From positions 1 through 64,000 of the forward strand of contig JAFKMU010000059.1 of NCBI GenBank assembly GCA_017305195.1: a stretch of DNA of 64,000 nucleotides. The letters are read 5' to 3'. Below are positions 1-9,464 of the stretch, one piece after another (the first letter of the stretch is position 1; the number at the start of each line of letters is the position of its first letter). The position numbers were made by a program, and so were the translations under genes. Under the pieces are notes generated by a model. That model was not told where the DNA came from, ran no database searches, and was given only the letters and a program-made list of their open reading frames with translations. The DNA comes from Verrucomicrobiota bacterium. Its GTDB lineage: Bacteria; Verrucomicrobiota; Verrucomicrobiia; Chthoniobacterales; Terrimicrobiaceae.

Positions 1-1
1 G

Positions 2-310
2 GGAGGCGCTGGAGAGGCGCATCTTGATGTCTTGGCTCGGTTGAGCGCATCTGATTGTCAAGCATGGCTAAAAGAGGAGCATGGCCAGTCGTTAATATCT
101 GAAACTGCTAATTTTGTCGCTTCAAGCTTCCGCGGGGAAGGAGTGCATCAAAAAATTGCGTCAACGATTGCTAAAGCCGTTCTTTCAATTGAGGATGATT
201 CTGTGGAGGGTCTATTTAGAGTGACTCAATGGAAGAGAACGGCAAGGAGGCTTTCTGGGGATGTTGGGGCGCTGGAGAGCTTTCTTGCGGGAGTTATTAA
301 TGAAAGATAA
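2..310 (+). CDS. Hypothetical protein, 5' end outside the window
   Basis: The reading frame is open from the first bases of the window and ends with TAA at 308-310. The TTG at 32 is only the first in-frame start inside the window, so the true start probably lies upstream. The visible part (about 102 codons) is hydrophilic, without signal peptide, membrane segment or a motif I recognise. It converges on the next gene with a 14-bp overlap of the 3' ends. The DNA is clearly AT-richer than the rest of the window, suggesting accessory DNA. No function can be assigned. Confidence 0.5.
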   Translation, partial: GGAGEAHLDVLARLSASDCQAWLKEEHGQSLISETANFVASSFRGEGVHQKIASTIAKAVLSIEDDSVEGLFRVTQWKRTARRLSGDVGALESFLAGVINER

Positions 311-590
311 CTCCTAGCAACCCGATAAGCAGGCTTCCAATGGCCAGTATCATGAACCATAACTGCGTTTTGTTATTGCGCTTGTCCAAGTCGTGAATTA
401 ATCGCGTTAGTTGAATATGATTGATTGTGAGTGCTCTGACTACCGCTCGGTGCTGGACATAGGAGTTGATGATTTTATCGCTGTTTAGCTGACGTAGATA
501 TTCTTGCAACGTGCTTGCGTCAGCGTTCCAGACGGTATTCGTTTCAAATGCCGATTGCAGGTCAGGTTTAGAGTCAGATGGCTGGTTCAT
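297..590 (-). CDS. Small membrane protein, hypothetical
   Basis: This 97-residue protein starts at ATG (588-590). It has a hydrophilic, helix-prone N-terminal three quarters and one strong C-terminal membrane segment (about residues 76-96), which would anchor it with the bulk on one side of the membrane. No family is recognised. It overlaps the 3' end of the preceding convergent ORF by 14 bp and lies in the same AT-rich stretch, so both are probably part of accessory DNA at the left edge. Confidence 0.5.
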   Translation of the reverse strand: MNQPSDSKPDLQSAFETNTVWNADASTLQEYLRQLNSDKIINSYVQHRAVVRALTINHIQLTRLIHDLDKRNNKTQLWFMILAIGSLLIGLLGVIFH

Positions 591-688
591 GTTTAAGCGA
601 ACTTTTGGTCAATTGGTTTGCGCTTCGATTTCAAGAACAAAACTATGTTTGTTTTCGAGCCATTTCGTGCGTATTGCGCGAAGTGTTT

Positions 689-964
689 TTAGTTCTCCCC
701 ATTCCACCCCTCCACGATCCGCAGAAACTCCCCTGCTGCGCGGGTCGGCGGGCGTTGTTTGGTCCAGATGGCGGAGACGGTGCGTTGGGGGCGGGGGTGG
801 CGGAGGGAACGGTAGACGGGGCTGTCGGGGCGTTCGGCGCGGGTGGCCATGGCGGGGATGAGCGAGAGGCCGACTCCGGCGTGGACGAGGGTCTGGATGG
901 TCTCGAGTTGCGCGCCGCGAAAGCTGATGCGAGGGGGAGGTCTTATGAAAGCCTGCGCGATTGC
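689..964 (-). pseudogene. C-terminal remnant of an OxyR/LysR-type regulator
   Basis: Reading the minus strand from 940 down to the stop at 689-691 gives the typical end of a LysR effector domain: a FRGAQLETIQTLVHAG segment, then GVGLSLIPAMA, then about 45 more residues. This is the OxyR/CysB-type co-inducer domain C-terminus. Upstream the frame closes at 965-967 without a start codon, at the tandem 22-bp units. The DNA-binding helix-turn-helix and most of the effector domain are missing, leaving about 85 codons. It lies directly downstream of katG in the same orientation, the neighbour expected for an OxyR-like peroxide regulator. I infer a deleted regulator; a frameshifted 5' part was not found. 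Confidence 0.65.
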
Positions 965-1030
965 CTATGAGAGCCTGCGCGATGTCTATGAGACACGACA
1001 GGATTGGCTATGAAGCCCGGTGCGATGTGC
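944..1030. repeat. Four tandem ~22-bp imperfect repeats
   Basis: Units start at 944, 966, 987 and 1009, each beginning TATGA. The first two share TATGARAGCCTGCGCGAT almost exactly; the third and fourth are more diverged (lengths 22, 21, 22, 22). They sit exactly where the truncated LysR-type gene stops being readable, upstream in its reading direction. No coding function is apparent. Confidence 0.6.
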
Positions 1031-1113
1031 TGCGGGGCGTTCTGGTATTTTCCTTTGCTGCGCTGCGGAGATGCTCGGGGCGTCGAGTCCAGGTTTCGCG
1101 AAATCGGAAACGT

Positions 1114-1159
1114 AAAAAAAACGGCCGCGGGCACTCTTTTGGGAGTGGCTCGCGGCCGT
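1114..1159 (-). terminator. Rho-independent terminator of katG
   Basis: On the minus strand, just after the katG stop, a strong GC-rich hairpin (arms CGGCCGCGAGCCACTC and GAGTGCCCGCGGCCG, short CAAAA-type loop) is followed by eight T residues. The hairpin occupies about 1122-1159 and the T run is the A run at 1114-1121 on the plus strand. Confidence 0.9.
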
Positions 1160-1174
1160 TGGGTGATGCGGGGG

Positions 1175-3509
<2,335 letters not shown>

Positions 3510-3795
3510 TGAGAGTATTCGTCCTGCCCTCATCCCGGGTCAAGGGGCAATCGGTTCACTTTTTGTCACCGGGCAGGCGAGGGGGAGCGCCCGGGCTGTG
3601 CCAGGTCTTTCTCTCGCCGTGCGTCGGCACCCGTCAGGGCGGGGGGATTTTTTGCCCAGCGATGGGAGGGCGTGAAAAATATCGCCGGGTACGCGGGCGG
3701 CGGAGCCTGTGCTGGACAAGGTCTGCGGTCGTTTGATGGGCGGGGGGCGGTAATCGTGCTTTCAGCCCTTCCGCCCGGCGGGATATATTAGGCGG

Positions 3796-5223
3796 GTGCG
3801 GTTGCCCGATTTGTCCGACACCCTCCGGGGACCTTTGCTGGCGTGTCTGATCCTTGCGTGCGCGGGCGGGCAGACGGCCCTGGCCGACGCGCTCGTGGTG
3901 GAGGCCGAGAGCGGGGAGCTGCATGGCGGAGCGGTCAAGAGCACCGAGACCCCGGGCTTTTCCGGTGCGGGCTACGTGGGCGGCTTTGCCAAGGCGGGCG
4001 ATGCGGTCGACATCCCGGTCGATGTCCCGGAGGCGGGATTTTATACCCTGCGTGTCCGGTACCTCGCCCCCGACCCGAAGATGAATCCCGTCCTCGTCAA
4101 TGGAGCCATCCAGCGCAATGGATTTTATCCGAGGACCGAGGGCTTTCAGTGGATGACAGTCGGGCGTGTCCCTCTCCGCAAGGGAGGCAATACGGTGACG
4201 CTGGGAACCGACTGGGGATACCTCCTCGCCGATGCCATCGAGATATCGCCCGCGCCTGCGCCGGCGCCGTTTCAGCTCGCCGAGCATCCGGTCAACCCGG
4301 AGGCGTCTCCCGAGGCGAGGGCGTTGTATTCCCGCTTGCGCGCGACGTTCGGGAGATTTGTCCTCGCTGGTCAGCAGGATGAAAAAGGCCAGCGCCGCGC
4401 CTTCCTGGCGTCGCTTTCGCCGGAGTTCGTTCCGGTCGTCGTGGGGTTTGATCTGTTGAGGTCCTCCAGCGCCTACGGACGTCCCGACGGCCAGATCGAA
4501 AGGGCGCGGGACTGGGCGTTGAAGGAGGGCGGCATCGTTTCCTTTTCCTGGCATTGGTTCTCGCCCTTTGGGGCATTGAACGAAGTGTGGCGCAGCTACT
4601 CGACCAACCAGACGACCTTTGACGCCAGCAAGGTGATGGATGAAAAATCGCCGGAGTATCAGGCGATGATCAAGGACATGGATGCCATCGCCGACCAGCT
4701 CAAGGTGCTGCGCGACGCCCGCGTACCCGTCCTCTGGCGACCGCTGCATGAGGCGGAGGGCGGGTGGTTTTGGTGGGGTGCCCGTGGGCCGGAGGTCTGC
4801 AAACGCATCTACCGGCTCATGTATGAGAGGTTTACGAAGGTCCACCATCTCGACAACCTGCTGTGGGTTTGGACGAGCACGGACGCTCCCGATGCCCGCG
4901 AGTGGTACCCCGGCGACGACTGCGTGGATATCGTCGGGGCGGACCTCTATGCCCCGGCGGGCGTGCGAGGCACGTACCTCGCGGTCTTTGACAATCTGCG
5001 CCGCATTTATCAGGGGCGCAAAATGATCGCGCTCGCCGAGGTCGGGGCCATTCCCGATCCCGATGCGCTCGTCGCCGAGGATGCTGGCTGGCTCTGGTTC
5101 CTCGTCTGGGATGACTACATCACCCGCGCCGATACCAACCCGGCCGACCTCATTCGCAAAACCTACACACACCCTCGTGTGCTCCGTCTGGATGCCTATA
5201 CGAAAGGGCCGCAGGAGAATTGA
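3796..5223 (+). CDS. Secreted beta-mannanase: CBM35-type module plus GH26
   Basis: This 475-residue exported hydrolase probably cleaves beta-1,4-mannan or a related beta-glycan. It has an N-terminal signal peptide (hydrophobic core about residues 13-22, cleavage near Ala-Asp 30/31). A carbohydrate-binding module of CBM35/CBM6 type follows (about 32-150, opening VVEAESGEL and closing with a GYLLADAIEI strand), then a GH26 catalytic domain (about 165-470). The general acid is Glu319 in WRPLHEAEGGWFWWG and the nucleophile Glu415 in IALAEVGAIP. The start is a GTG at 3796; another TTG start close downstream is possible. The following MazG-like gene begins almost at its stop, so the two may be cotranscribed. 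Confidence 0.9.
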   Translation: MRLPDLSDTLRGPLLACLILACAGGQTALADALVVEAESGELHGGAVKSTETPGFSGAGYVGGFAKAGDAVDIPVDVPEAGFYTLRVRYLAPDPKMNPVLVNGAIQRNGFYPRTEGFQWMTVGRVPLRKGGNTVTLGTDWGYLLADAIEISPAPAPAPFQLAEHPVNPEASPEARALYSRLRATFGRFVLAGQQDEKGQRRAFLASLSPEFVPVVVGFDLLRSSSAYGRPDGQIERARDWALKEGGIVSFSWHWFSPFGALNEVWRSYSTNQTTFDASKVMDEKSPEYQAMIKDMDAIADQLKVLRDARVPVLWRPLHEAEGGWFWWGARGPEVCKRIYRLMYERFTKVHHLDNLLWVWTSTDAPDAREWYPGDDCVDIVGADLYAPAGVRGTYLAVFDNLRRIYQGRKMIALAEVGAIPDPDALVAEDAGWLWFLVWDDYITRADTNPADLIRKTYTHPRVLRLDAYTKGPQEN

Positions 5224-5225
5224 CT

Positions 5226-5654
5226 ATGTCCAACACCCCCATCCATGTCGGCCTGGCCCAGGCCGCAATGCAAGCCTCACGGGTTCGCCAGCTCTACCAC
5301 CAGCTCGAAGAAGTCCACCACGGCGCACGCTGGTCGAAACAGGAGGACGTGGTGGGGCTGCAAAGCGACGTGGGTGAACTCGGCAGGCTGGTCATGGGGG
5401 CCGAGGGCCGCTGGATGGCCCCCGACGACGTGCGCAAGCAGCTCGAGGTCAAGCTGGCGGAGTGCCTCTGGTGGATATTCTCCCTCTCGAATCGCCTCGG
5501 CATCGACGTGGAGCATGCCTATGTCGACAAGATGAACGAGCTGGAGCACGAGCTGACGCTGAGCGTGGCGAATTCCAAAAAGCAGAAGAAGACGGCCCGC
5601 CGCAAACCCAAGGGCGCGGCTGAAGGCGAGGGGAAAGGTAATACGAGCGCCTGA
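5226..5654 (+). CDS. MazG-like nucleotide pyrophosphohydrolase family protein
   Basis: The 142-residue protein resembles the MazG-like all-alpha NTP pyrophosphohydrolase fold. It has an acidic metal-binding pattern SDVGELGRLVMG (about 45-56) followed by a helix with LAECLWWIFSLSNRLGID and KMNELEHEL, equivalent to the ExxE...ExxD arrangement. The C-terminus is Lys/Ala-rich and probably disordered. I chose the ATG at 5226 because AGGAG sits about 9 bp upstream; a TTG at 5220 overlaps the preceding stop. It lies 2 bp after the mannanase, but a functional link is not obvious. The natural nucleotide substrate cannot be inferred. Confidence 0.65.
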   Translation: MSNTPIHVGLAQAAMQASRVRQLYHQLEEVHHGARWSKQEDVVGLQSDVGELGRLVMGAEGRWMAPDDVRKQLEVKLAECLWWIFSLSNRLGIDVEHAYVDKMNELEHELTLSVANSKKQKKTARRKPKGAAEGEGKGNTSA

Positions 5655-5676
5655 CCGGAGCGGATTAAAAGCCGCT

Positions 5677-7341
5677 CTATCGCAGTCGGCCGAGTTCGAA
5701 TTTCTTGCCCGCCAGCGCGTCTTTGACATGGACGCCCCAGAATGGAGTCGGCGTGTAGTTCCAGTCCGAAATCAAAACGGGCGTGGCCTTGGGATGCAGC
5801 GAGAAGGCTGTCCAGTTCAGGTTGTACTTCTGGACCATGGCCAGCGCATCCGGCACCCACGTGGCGGGGTCTTCCTGGTTCTTGGCGGGAATGAACCCCA
5901 TCTTTTTCACGTCCGCGCCGAATTCGCCGACCAGCACGGGATATTTCTCGGCGACCTTGAGGAAGCGATTCTCCCAGTCCCGGTGCCAGTTGTAAAAATG
6001 CGTCGCGTACATGAGGCCGTTGCCGCCCTTGTCATCGAGGGCGAAGCCATTGAGCACGCCGGTCAGGTCGTAGGCGTAATTGATGCCGCCTGCGATGATG
6101 ATGTTCTTTGCGCCAGTGGAGCGGATGGCATCGACCAGGCCCTGCATGCCGGGGGACTGGAAGGTGGTGTCGGGTGCGCCGCCTTTGCCTTTCACCACGA
6201 CGTCTCCGCCATTGCGCCAGATCTCCCAGCTGATGTTCGTGGGCTCATTGTAGATGTCGAACAACACGGCCGGGTTGTCCTTGTACCGGGCGGCGGCGTC
6301 CTTCCAGAAGTCGACCGCGCTTTCCGGTGCGGCGTGGTAGCGGTGCAGGTCCAGAATGATGTACGCGCCCCGGGCGGCTGCCAGCTTGACGGCATCATCG
6401 ACGACTTTGCGATAGGCCTCGGCGTCGTTGGGTTTGCCTTTGCCGCCCTTGCCCCGGCCAAACCAGAAATCGTCGTGAACGGGGAGCCGGACCACGTTGG
6501 CCTTCCAGTCATCGATGGCGACCTTGACGGAGAGGAGGATGCGCTCGCCCTTTTCCGACCATTCCAGGCTGGGCACGTTCACGCCCTGGAGCAGCACTTG
6601 CCTGCCGTCGGGAGTGACGAGGCGGTTGCCCTCGACCTTGAGCGGCTCGGTTTTGGAGGGAAGGGCCAGGAGGGCCGGGATGGCGGCCTCGTCTTCGGCT
6701 GCCTTCTTGACGGCGGCGGCCTGGGCGTCCTTGATCGCATTGATCTCGGCCTCCGGCGCTTCGTTTACGGTGACGCTGGAGACTTCGAGCGTGCCAGCGG
6801 TCAGCTTGTTGAGGACGACGATGACCTTGAGCTTCTTTGCCCCCTCGGGAACCATCGCCCGGCGGGTAACGTCGGTCCAGTCCTTGGCGTGCGAGTCCAG
6901 AACGAAGCCGCCGCCGGATTTGGGCACCCGGTTTCCGTCGGCATCGAGGAACTGGTAGTTAAAGTGCATGTCTTTGCTGAAGACAGGCCCGCCGGAGGAG
7001 TTGGTCCCAAACTTGAACCCCTCCACCCGGAAGCGGATTCCGAGATCGACGCCTTTGGTGGATTCCGGCAGGTCGATCGTGCGGGTCTGCTCGACCGTCA
7101 TCTCGGGTTGCGTCGCGACCAGCCGGAGGAAGCGGACGTCGCCCTCCTTTTCCCAGGTGATGGGAGCTTCCTTGTTTTGCTCCCAGTCCGCCGGCCACGT
7201 CGCGTCGGCCCCGGCATTTTGGAAGTCGCCATTGGTCAGGAGGGATTTCGCCGCCGGGGAGGACGCTGGCGTTTCGGCTCGCAGCGATGAGGCAGCAGCC
7301 AGGGCCGAGAGCAGAATCGCGAAGGAGAGAAGAGATTTCAT
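5677..7341 (-). CDS. Secreted GH5 glycoside hydrolase with N-terminal CBM-like domain
   Basis: This 554-residue exported enzyme has a signal peptide (1-22, AxA-type site before Glu23). A jelly-roll domain of CBM4/CBM11 type follows (about 35-195), then an Ala/Glu-rich helical linker (about 196-225) and a GH5 (cellulase-superfamily) barrel (about 235-545). The catalytic acid/base is Glu366 in FDIYNEPTNISWE and the nucleophile Glu473 in VLVGEFGADV; LDLHRYHA and GINYAYD are other typical GH5 strands. The likely substrate is a beta-1,4-glucan or mannan; the subfamily cannot be fixed by eye. A GH26 mannanase two genes away fits plant polysaccharide breakdown. The minus-strand upstream region has AT-rich inverted TATAGC repeats. 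Confidence 0.9.
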   Translation of the reverse strand: MKSLLSFAILLSALAAASSLRAETPASSPAAKSLLTNGDFQNAGADATWPADWEQNKEAPITWEKEGDVRFLRLVATQPEMTVEQTRTIDLPESTKGVDLGIRFRVEGFKFGTNSSGGPVFSKDMHFNYQFLDADGNRVPKSGGGFVLDSHAKDWTDVTRRAMVPEGAKKLKVIVVLNKLTAGTLEVSSVTVNEAPEAEINAIKDAQAAAVKKAAEDEAAIPALLALPSKTEPLKVEGNRLVTPDGRQVLLQGVNVPSLEWSEKGERILLSVKVAIDDWKANVVRLPVHDDFWFGRGKGGKGKPNDAEAYRKVVDDAVKLAAARGAYIILDLHRYHAAPESAVDFWKDAAARYKDNPAVLFDIYNEPTNISWEIWRNGGDVVVKGKGGAPDTTFQSPGMQGLVDAIRSTGAKNIIIAGGINYAYDLTGVLNGFALDDKGGNGLMYATHFYNWHRDWENRFLKVAEKYPVLVGEFGADVKKMGFIPAKNQEDPATWVPDALAMVQKYNLNWTAFSLHPKATPVLISDWNYTPTPFWGVHVKDALAGKKFELGRLR

Positions 7342-7367
7342 CGGGAGGGGAGGGATTGGGGAATGAA

Positions 7368-7386
7368 GCTATAGCGATAATATAGC
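7368..7386. promoter_or_regulatory. AT-rich inverted repeat upstream of the GH5 gene
   Basis: GCTATA-N7-TATAGC lies 27-45 bp upstream of the GH5 start codon, with further GCTATA/GATATA copies up to about 7430. It could be a promoter with an overlapping operator. The tetR gene that follows on the same strand ends 76 bp away. Confidence 0.3.
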
Positions 7387-7461
7387 CTATGCTTTTGCTA
7401 TATCATGTATGCACGATATGCAAGGGGGAAGTTTCGGGCATGAGCGCGAGGGCGCTGTCTT

Positions 7462-8025
7462 TCAGCCTTTCCCGCCGGACCTCGCCAGAGCCAGGACAGC
7501 CTCGCGGCCCGCATCCAGCATTCGGTCGGAGAGCGCGGGATCGGAAACCGCGCGTGAAAGCTGGAGCGTCCCGACGAGCAGGGCAAAAATAGCCTGGGCG
7601 CGATCCTCGCTGTGATCCGGCAGCAGGGAGCGTATGTGCGCAATGATCCGGGTGAGCTTCGCGGTGAAGGCCGCCCGCGTGCGCCGGGGCGACCTCACGA
7701 TCTCGGCGGCGAGGGCGGCGGCGGCGCATCCCTGCGCCCGGTTTTCCCGGTGGGCGGGCCGCAAATAAAAGGAGACCAGCGACTCGATATCAGTGGCGGC
7801 TGTCTCAAGATGATGGAGAGTGTCTTCGAGGCCTTCGCTGATGACCGCCTCGACGAGTGCCTGCTTCGAACGAAAATGACCATAGAATCCGCCATGCGTG
7901 AGGCCCGCATCCTTCATCAGCGAGGCGACTCCGACTCCCGAAAGGCCATCGCGCCGGAAGCGCTCGGAGGCTACCGACAGGACATGGCGATGGGTGCGTT
8001 CCTTATGTTCCTTGTCGTAGCGCAT
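7462..8025 (-). CDS. TetR/AcrR family transcriptional regulator
   Basis: The 187-residue protein has an N-terminal TetR helix-turn-helix (about 8-55), with recognition region SLMKDAGLTHGGFYGHFRSK, followed by an all-alpha ligand domain. A C-terminal segment AIFALLVGTLQLSRAV is typical of regulators of the AcrR/NemR-like branch. It is divergent from fabF and upstream of, in the same direction as, the GH5 gene, but 120 bp separates them. Its target could be its own promoter region or that of fabF; the ligand is unknown. Confidence 0.85.
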   Translation of the reverse strand: MRYDKEHKERTHRHVLSVASERFRRDGLSGVGVASLMKDAGLTHGGFYGHFRSKQALVEAVISEGLEDTLHHLETAATDIESLVSFYLRPAHRENRAQGCAAAALAAEIVRSPRRTRAAFTAKLTRIIAHIRSLLPDHSEDRAQAIFALLVGTLQLSRAVSDPALSDRMLDAGREAVLALARSGGKG

Positions 8026-8168
8026 GGGAGAAATTCGTTTGAATTACGGTTATCATACAATAGCCTGAATTGAGCGAAGACAAGCGCGGGAAATTCCGCG
8101 CCGAGCGCGCTGCTGCCGCCGTCAATTTTTTATACCGTGAACATTATGAATCGAAAGGATCGCACCAG

Positions 8169-9410
8169 ATGAGCAGGCGACGCATTGCAATTACCGGCCT
8201 CGGCATTCTCGCTCCCAATGGACTGAACACGGAGGAGTACTGGGCGAGCCTCATCGCGGGGCGCAGCGGGGTGCGGACGATCGAGAGCTTTGATACGTCG
8301 GAGTATCCGTGTCGCATCGGCGGCGAGATTCGCGGGTTTGACCCGGAGCCGTATTTCAAGGATTCCAAGCTGCTGCGGCGCACGGATCGTTTTGTCCATT
8401 TCGCGATGGCCGCCTCGATCATGGCGATGAAGGATTCCGGTCTGGAACTCGACAAGGAGGATCTGAACCGCATCGGCGTCATCATCGGAACGGGCGTCGG
8501 AGGGTTGGACACGCTGGAGAAGGCCGCGCGGAAACTCATCGCGCAGGGGCCGTCGCGGGTGTCGCCCTTTGTCATTCCCGGAATGATGGCCAATGCCGCC
8601 GGAGCGCTGGTGTCGATCGAGTTCGGGCTGCGCGGGCCGAACTACTGCCCGGTGAGCGCCTGTGCCACTTCCTCCCATGCCATCGGCGAGGCCAGCCGGA
8701 TGATCCGCGACGGCATCACCGATGTCTGCGTGGCCGGAGGGAGCGAGGCGACGGTGACTCCGCTGGCGATGGCGGGCTTTTCCGCCATGCGGGCGGTGAG
8801 TTTGCGCAATGACAGTCCGGAGCAGGCCTCGCGTCCCTTTGATCGCGACCGCGACGGATTTGTGATGGGCGAGGGCTCGGGCATCCTCGTGCTGGAGGAA
8901 CTCGAACATGCGAAGAAGCGCGGCGCGCGCATTTACGCCGAACTCGGCGGCTACGGGCAATCCGCAGATGCCTGGCATCTCACGCAGCCGCACCCGGAGG
9001 GGCAGGAGGTGGCCAATGCCATGCGCTTCGCCATGCAGGATGCGGGAGTCGAGACGGTGGATTACATCAACGCGCACGCAACCTCGACGCCGATCGGCGA
9101 CATTTGCGAGACCAATGGCATCAAGCGCGCCCTCGGCGAGAATGCCCGCAAGGTCGCGATCAGCTCAACCAAGTCGATGACTGGTCATTTGCTGGGCGCT
9201 GCCGGAGCCATCGAACTCGCCGCCTGTGTGCTCGCCGTGAATCGCGGGGTGATCCCGCCCACCATCAATCTCGATAACCCGGACCCCGAGTGCGATCTGG
9301 ATTACGTGCCGCACACGGCGCGGGAAACGAAGGTGCGCGCGGCTCTTAATAACTCCTTCGGCTTCGGCGGGCATAACGCCTCCATCGTCGTGAAGGAGTT
9401 TGTCGACTAA
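8169..9410 (+). CDS. fabF: 3-oxoacyl-[acyl-carrier-protein] synthase II
   Basis: This beta-ketoacyl-ACP synthase elongates fatty acids by decarboxylative condensation of malonyl-ACP with acyl-ACP in the cytoplasm. Starting at ATG 8169 gives 413 residues, the usual FabF length, with AAAGGA 9 bp upstream; the open frame extends to 8070 but only with weak starts. The catalytic Cys165 lies in CPVSACATSSH, with His303 (NAHATSTPIGD) and His340 (STKSMTGHLLGAAG), forming the Cys-His-His triad. No acpP is adjacent; fabG is about 4 kb away in the same orientation. A bidirectional terminator follows. A chain-length factor or polyketide KS role is unlikely because the triad is intact and the context is non-PKS. 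Confidence 0.93.
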   Translation: MSRRRIAITGLGILAPNGLNTEEYWASLIAGRSGVRTIESFDTSEYPCRIGGEIRGFDPEPYFKDSKLLRRTDRFVHFAMAASIMAMKDSGLELDKEDLNRIGVIIGTGVGGLDTLEKAARKLIAQGPSRVSPFVIPGMMANAAGALVSIEFGLRGPNYCPVSACATSSHAIGEASRMIRDGITDVCVAGGSEATVTPLAMAGFSAMRAVSLRNDSPEQASRPFDRDRDGFVMGEGSGILVLEELEHAKKRGARIYAELGGYGQSADAWHLTQPHPEGQEVANAMRFAMQDAGVETVDYINAHATSTPIGDICETNGIKRALGENARKVAISSTKSMTGHLLGAAGAIELAACVLAVNRGVIPPTINLDNPDPECDLDYVPHTARETKVRAALNNSFGFGGHNASIVVKEFVD

Positions 9411-9416
9411 AAGAAA

Positions 9417-9446
9417 CAGGCGGTCGCCTCACGGGACGACCGCCTG
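9417..9446. terminator. Bidirectional terminator between fabF and the PEP-CTERM gene
   Basis: Perfect 10-bp arms (CAGGCGGTCG / CGACCGCCTG) enclose a 10-nt loop. A T-rich tract (CCCTTTTCTCCTTCTTTTT) follows on the plus side and an AAAAGAAA tract precedes it, so it can serve both convergent genes. Confidence 0.85.
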
Positions 9447-9464
9447 ACCCTTTTCTCCTTCTTT

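Noticed and set aside
511-970. Two plus-strand ORFs (116 and 130 codons)
   Set aside because: They are antisense to the LysR-type remnant, Gly/Arg-rich in the manner of shadow frames, and the minus-strand reading gives recognisable protein.
5658-5677. GAGCGG/CCGCTC hairpin between the MazG-like and GH5 genes as a terminator
   Set aside because: The stem is only 6 bp and there is no T tract on either strand.
8146-8172. An eight-codon leader ORF whose stop overlaps the fabF start (ATGA)
   Set aside because: It is too short to judge, has no ribosome site of its own, and no regulatory residue bias typical of attenuator peptides.
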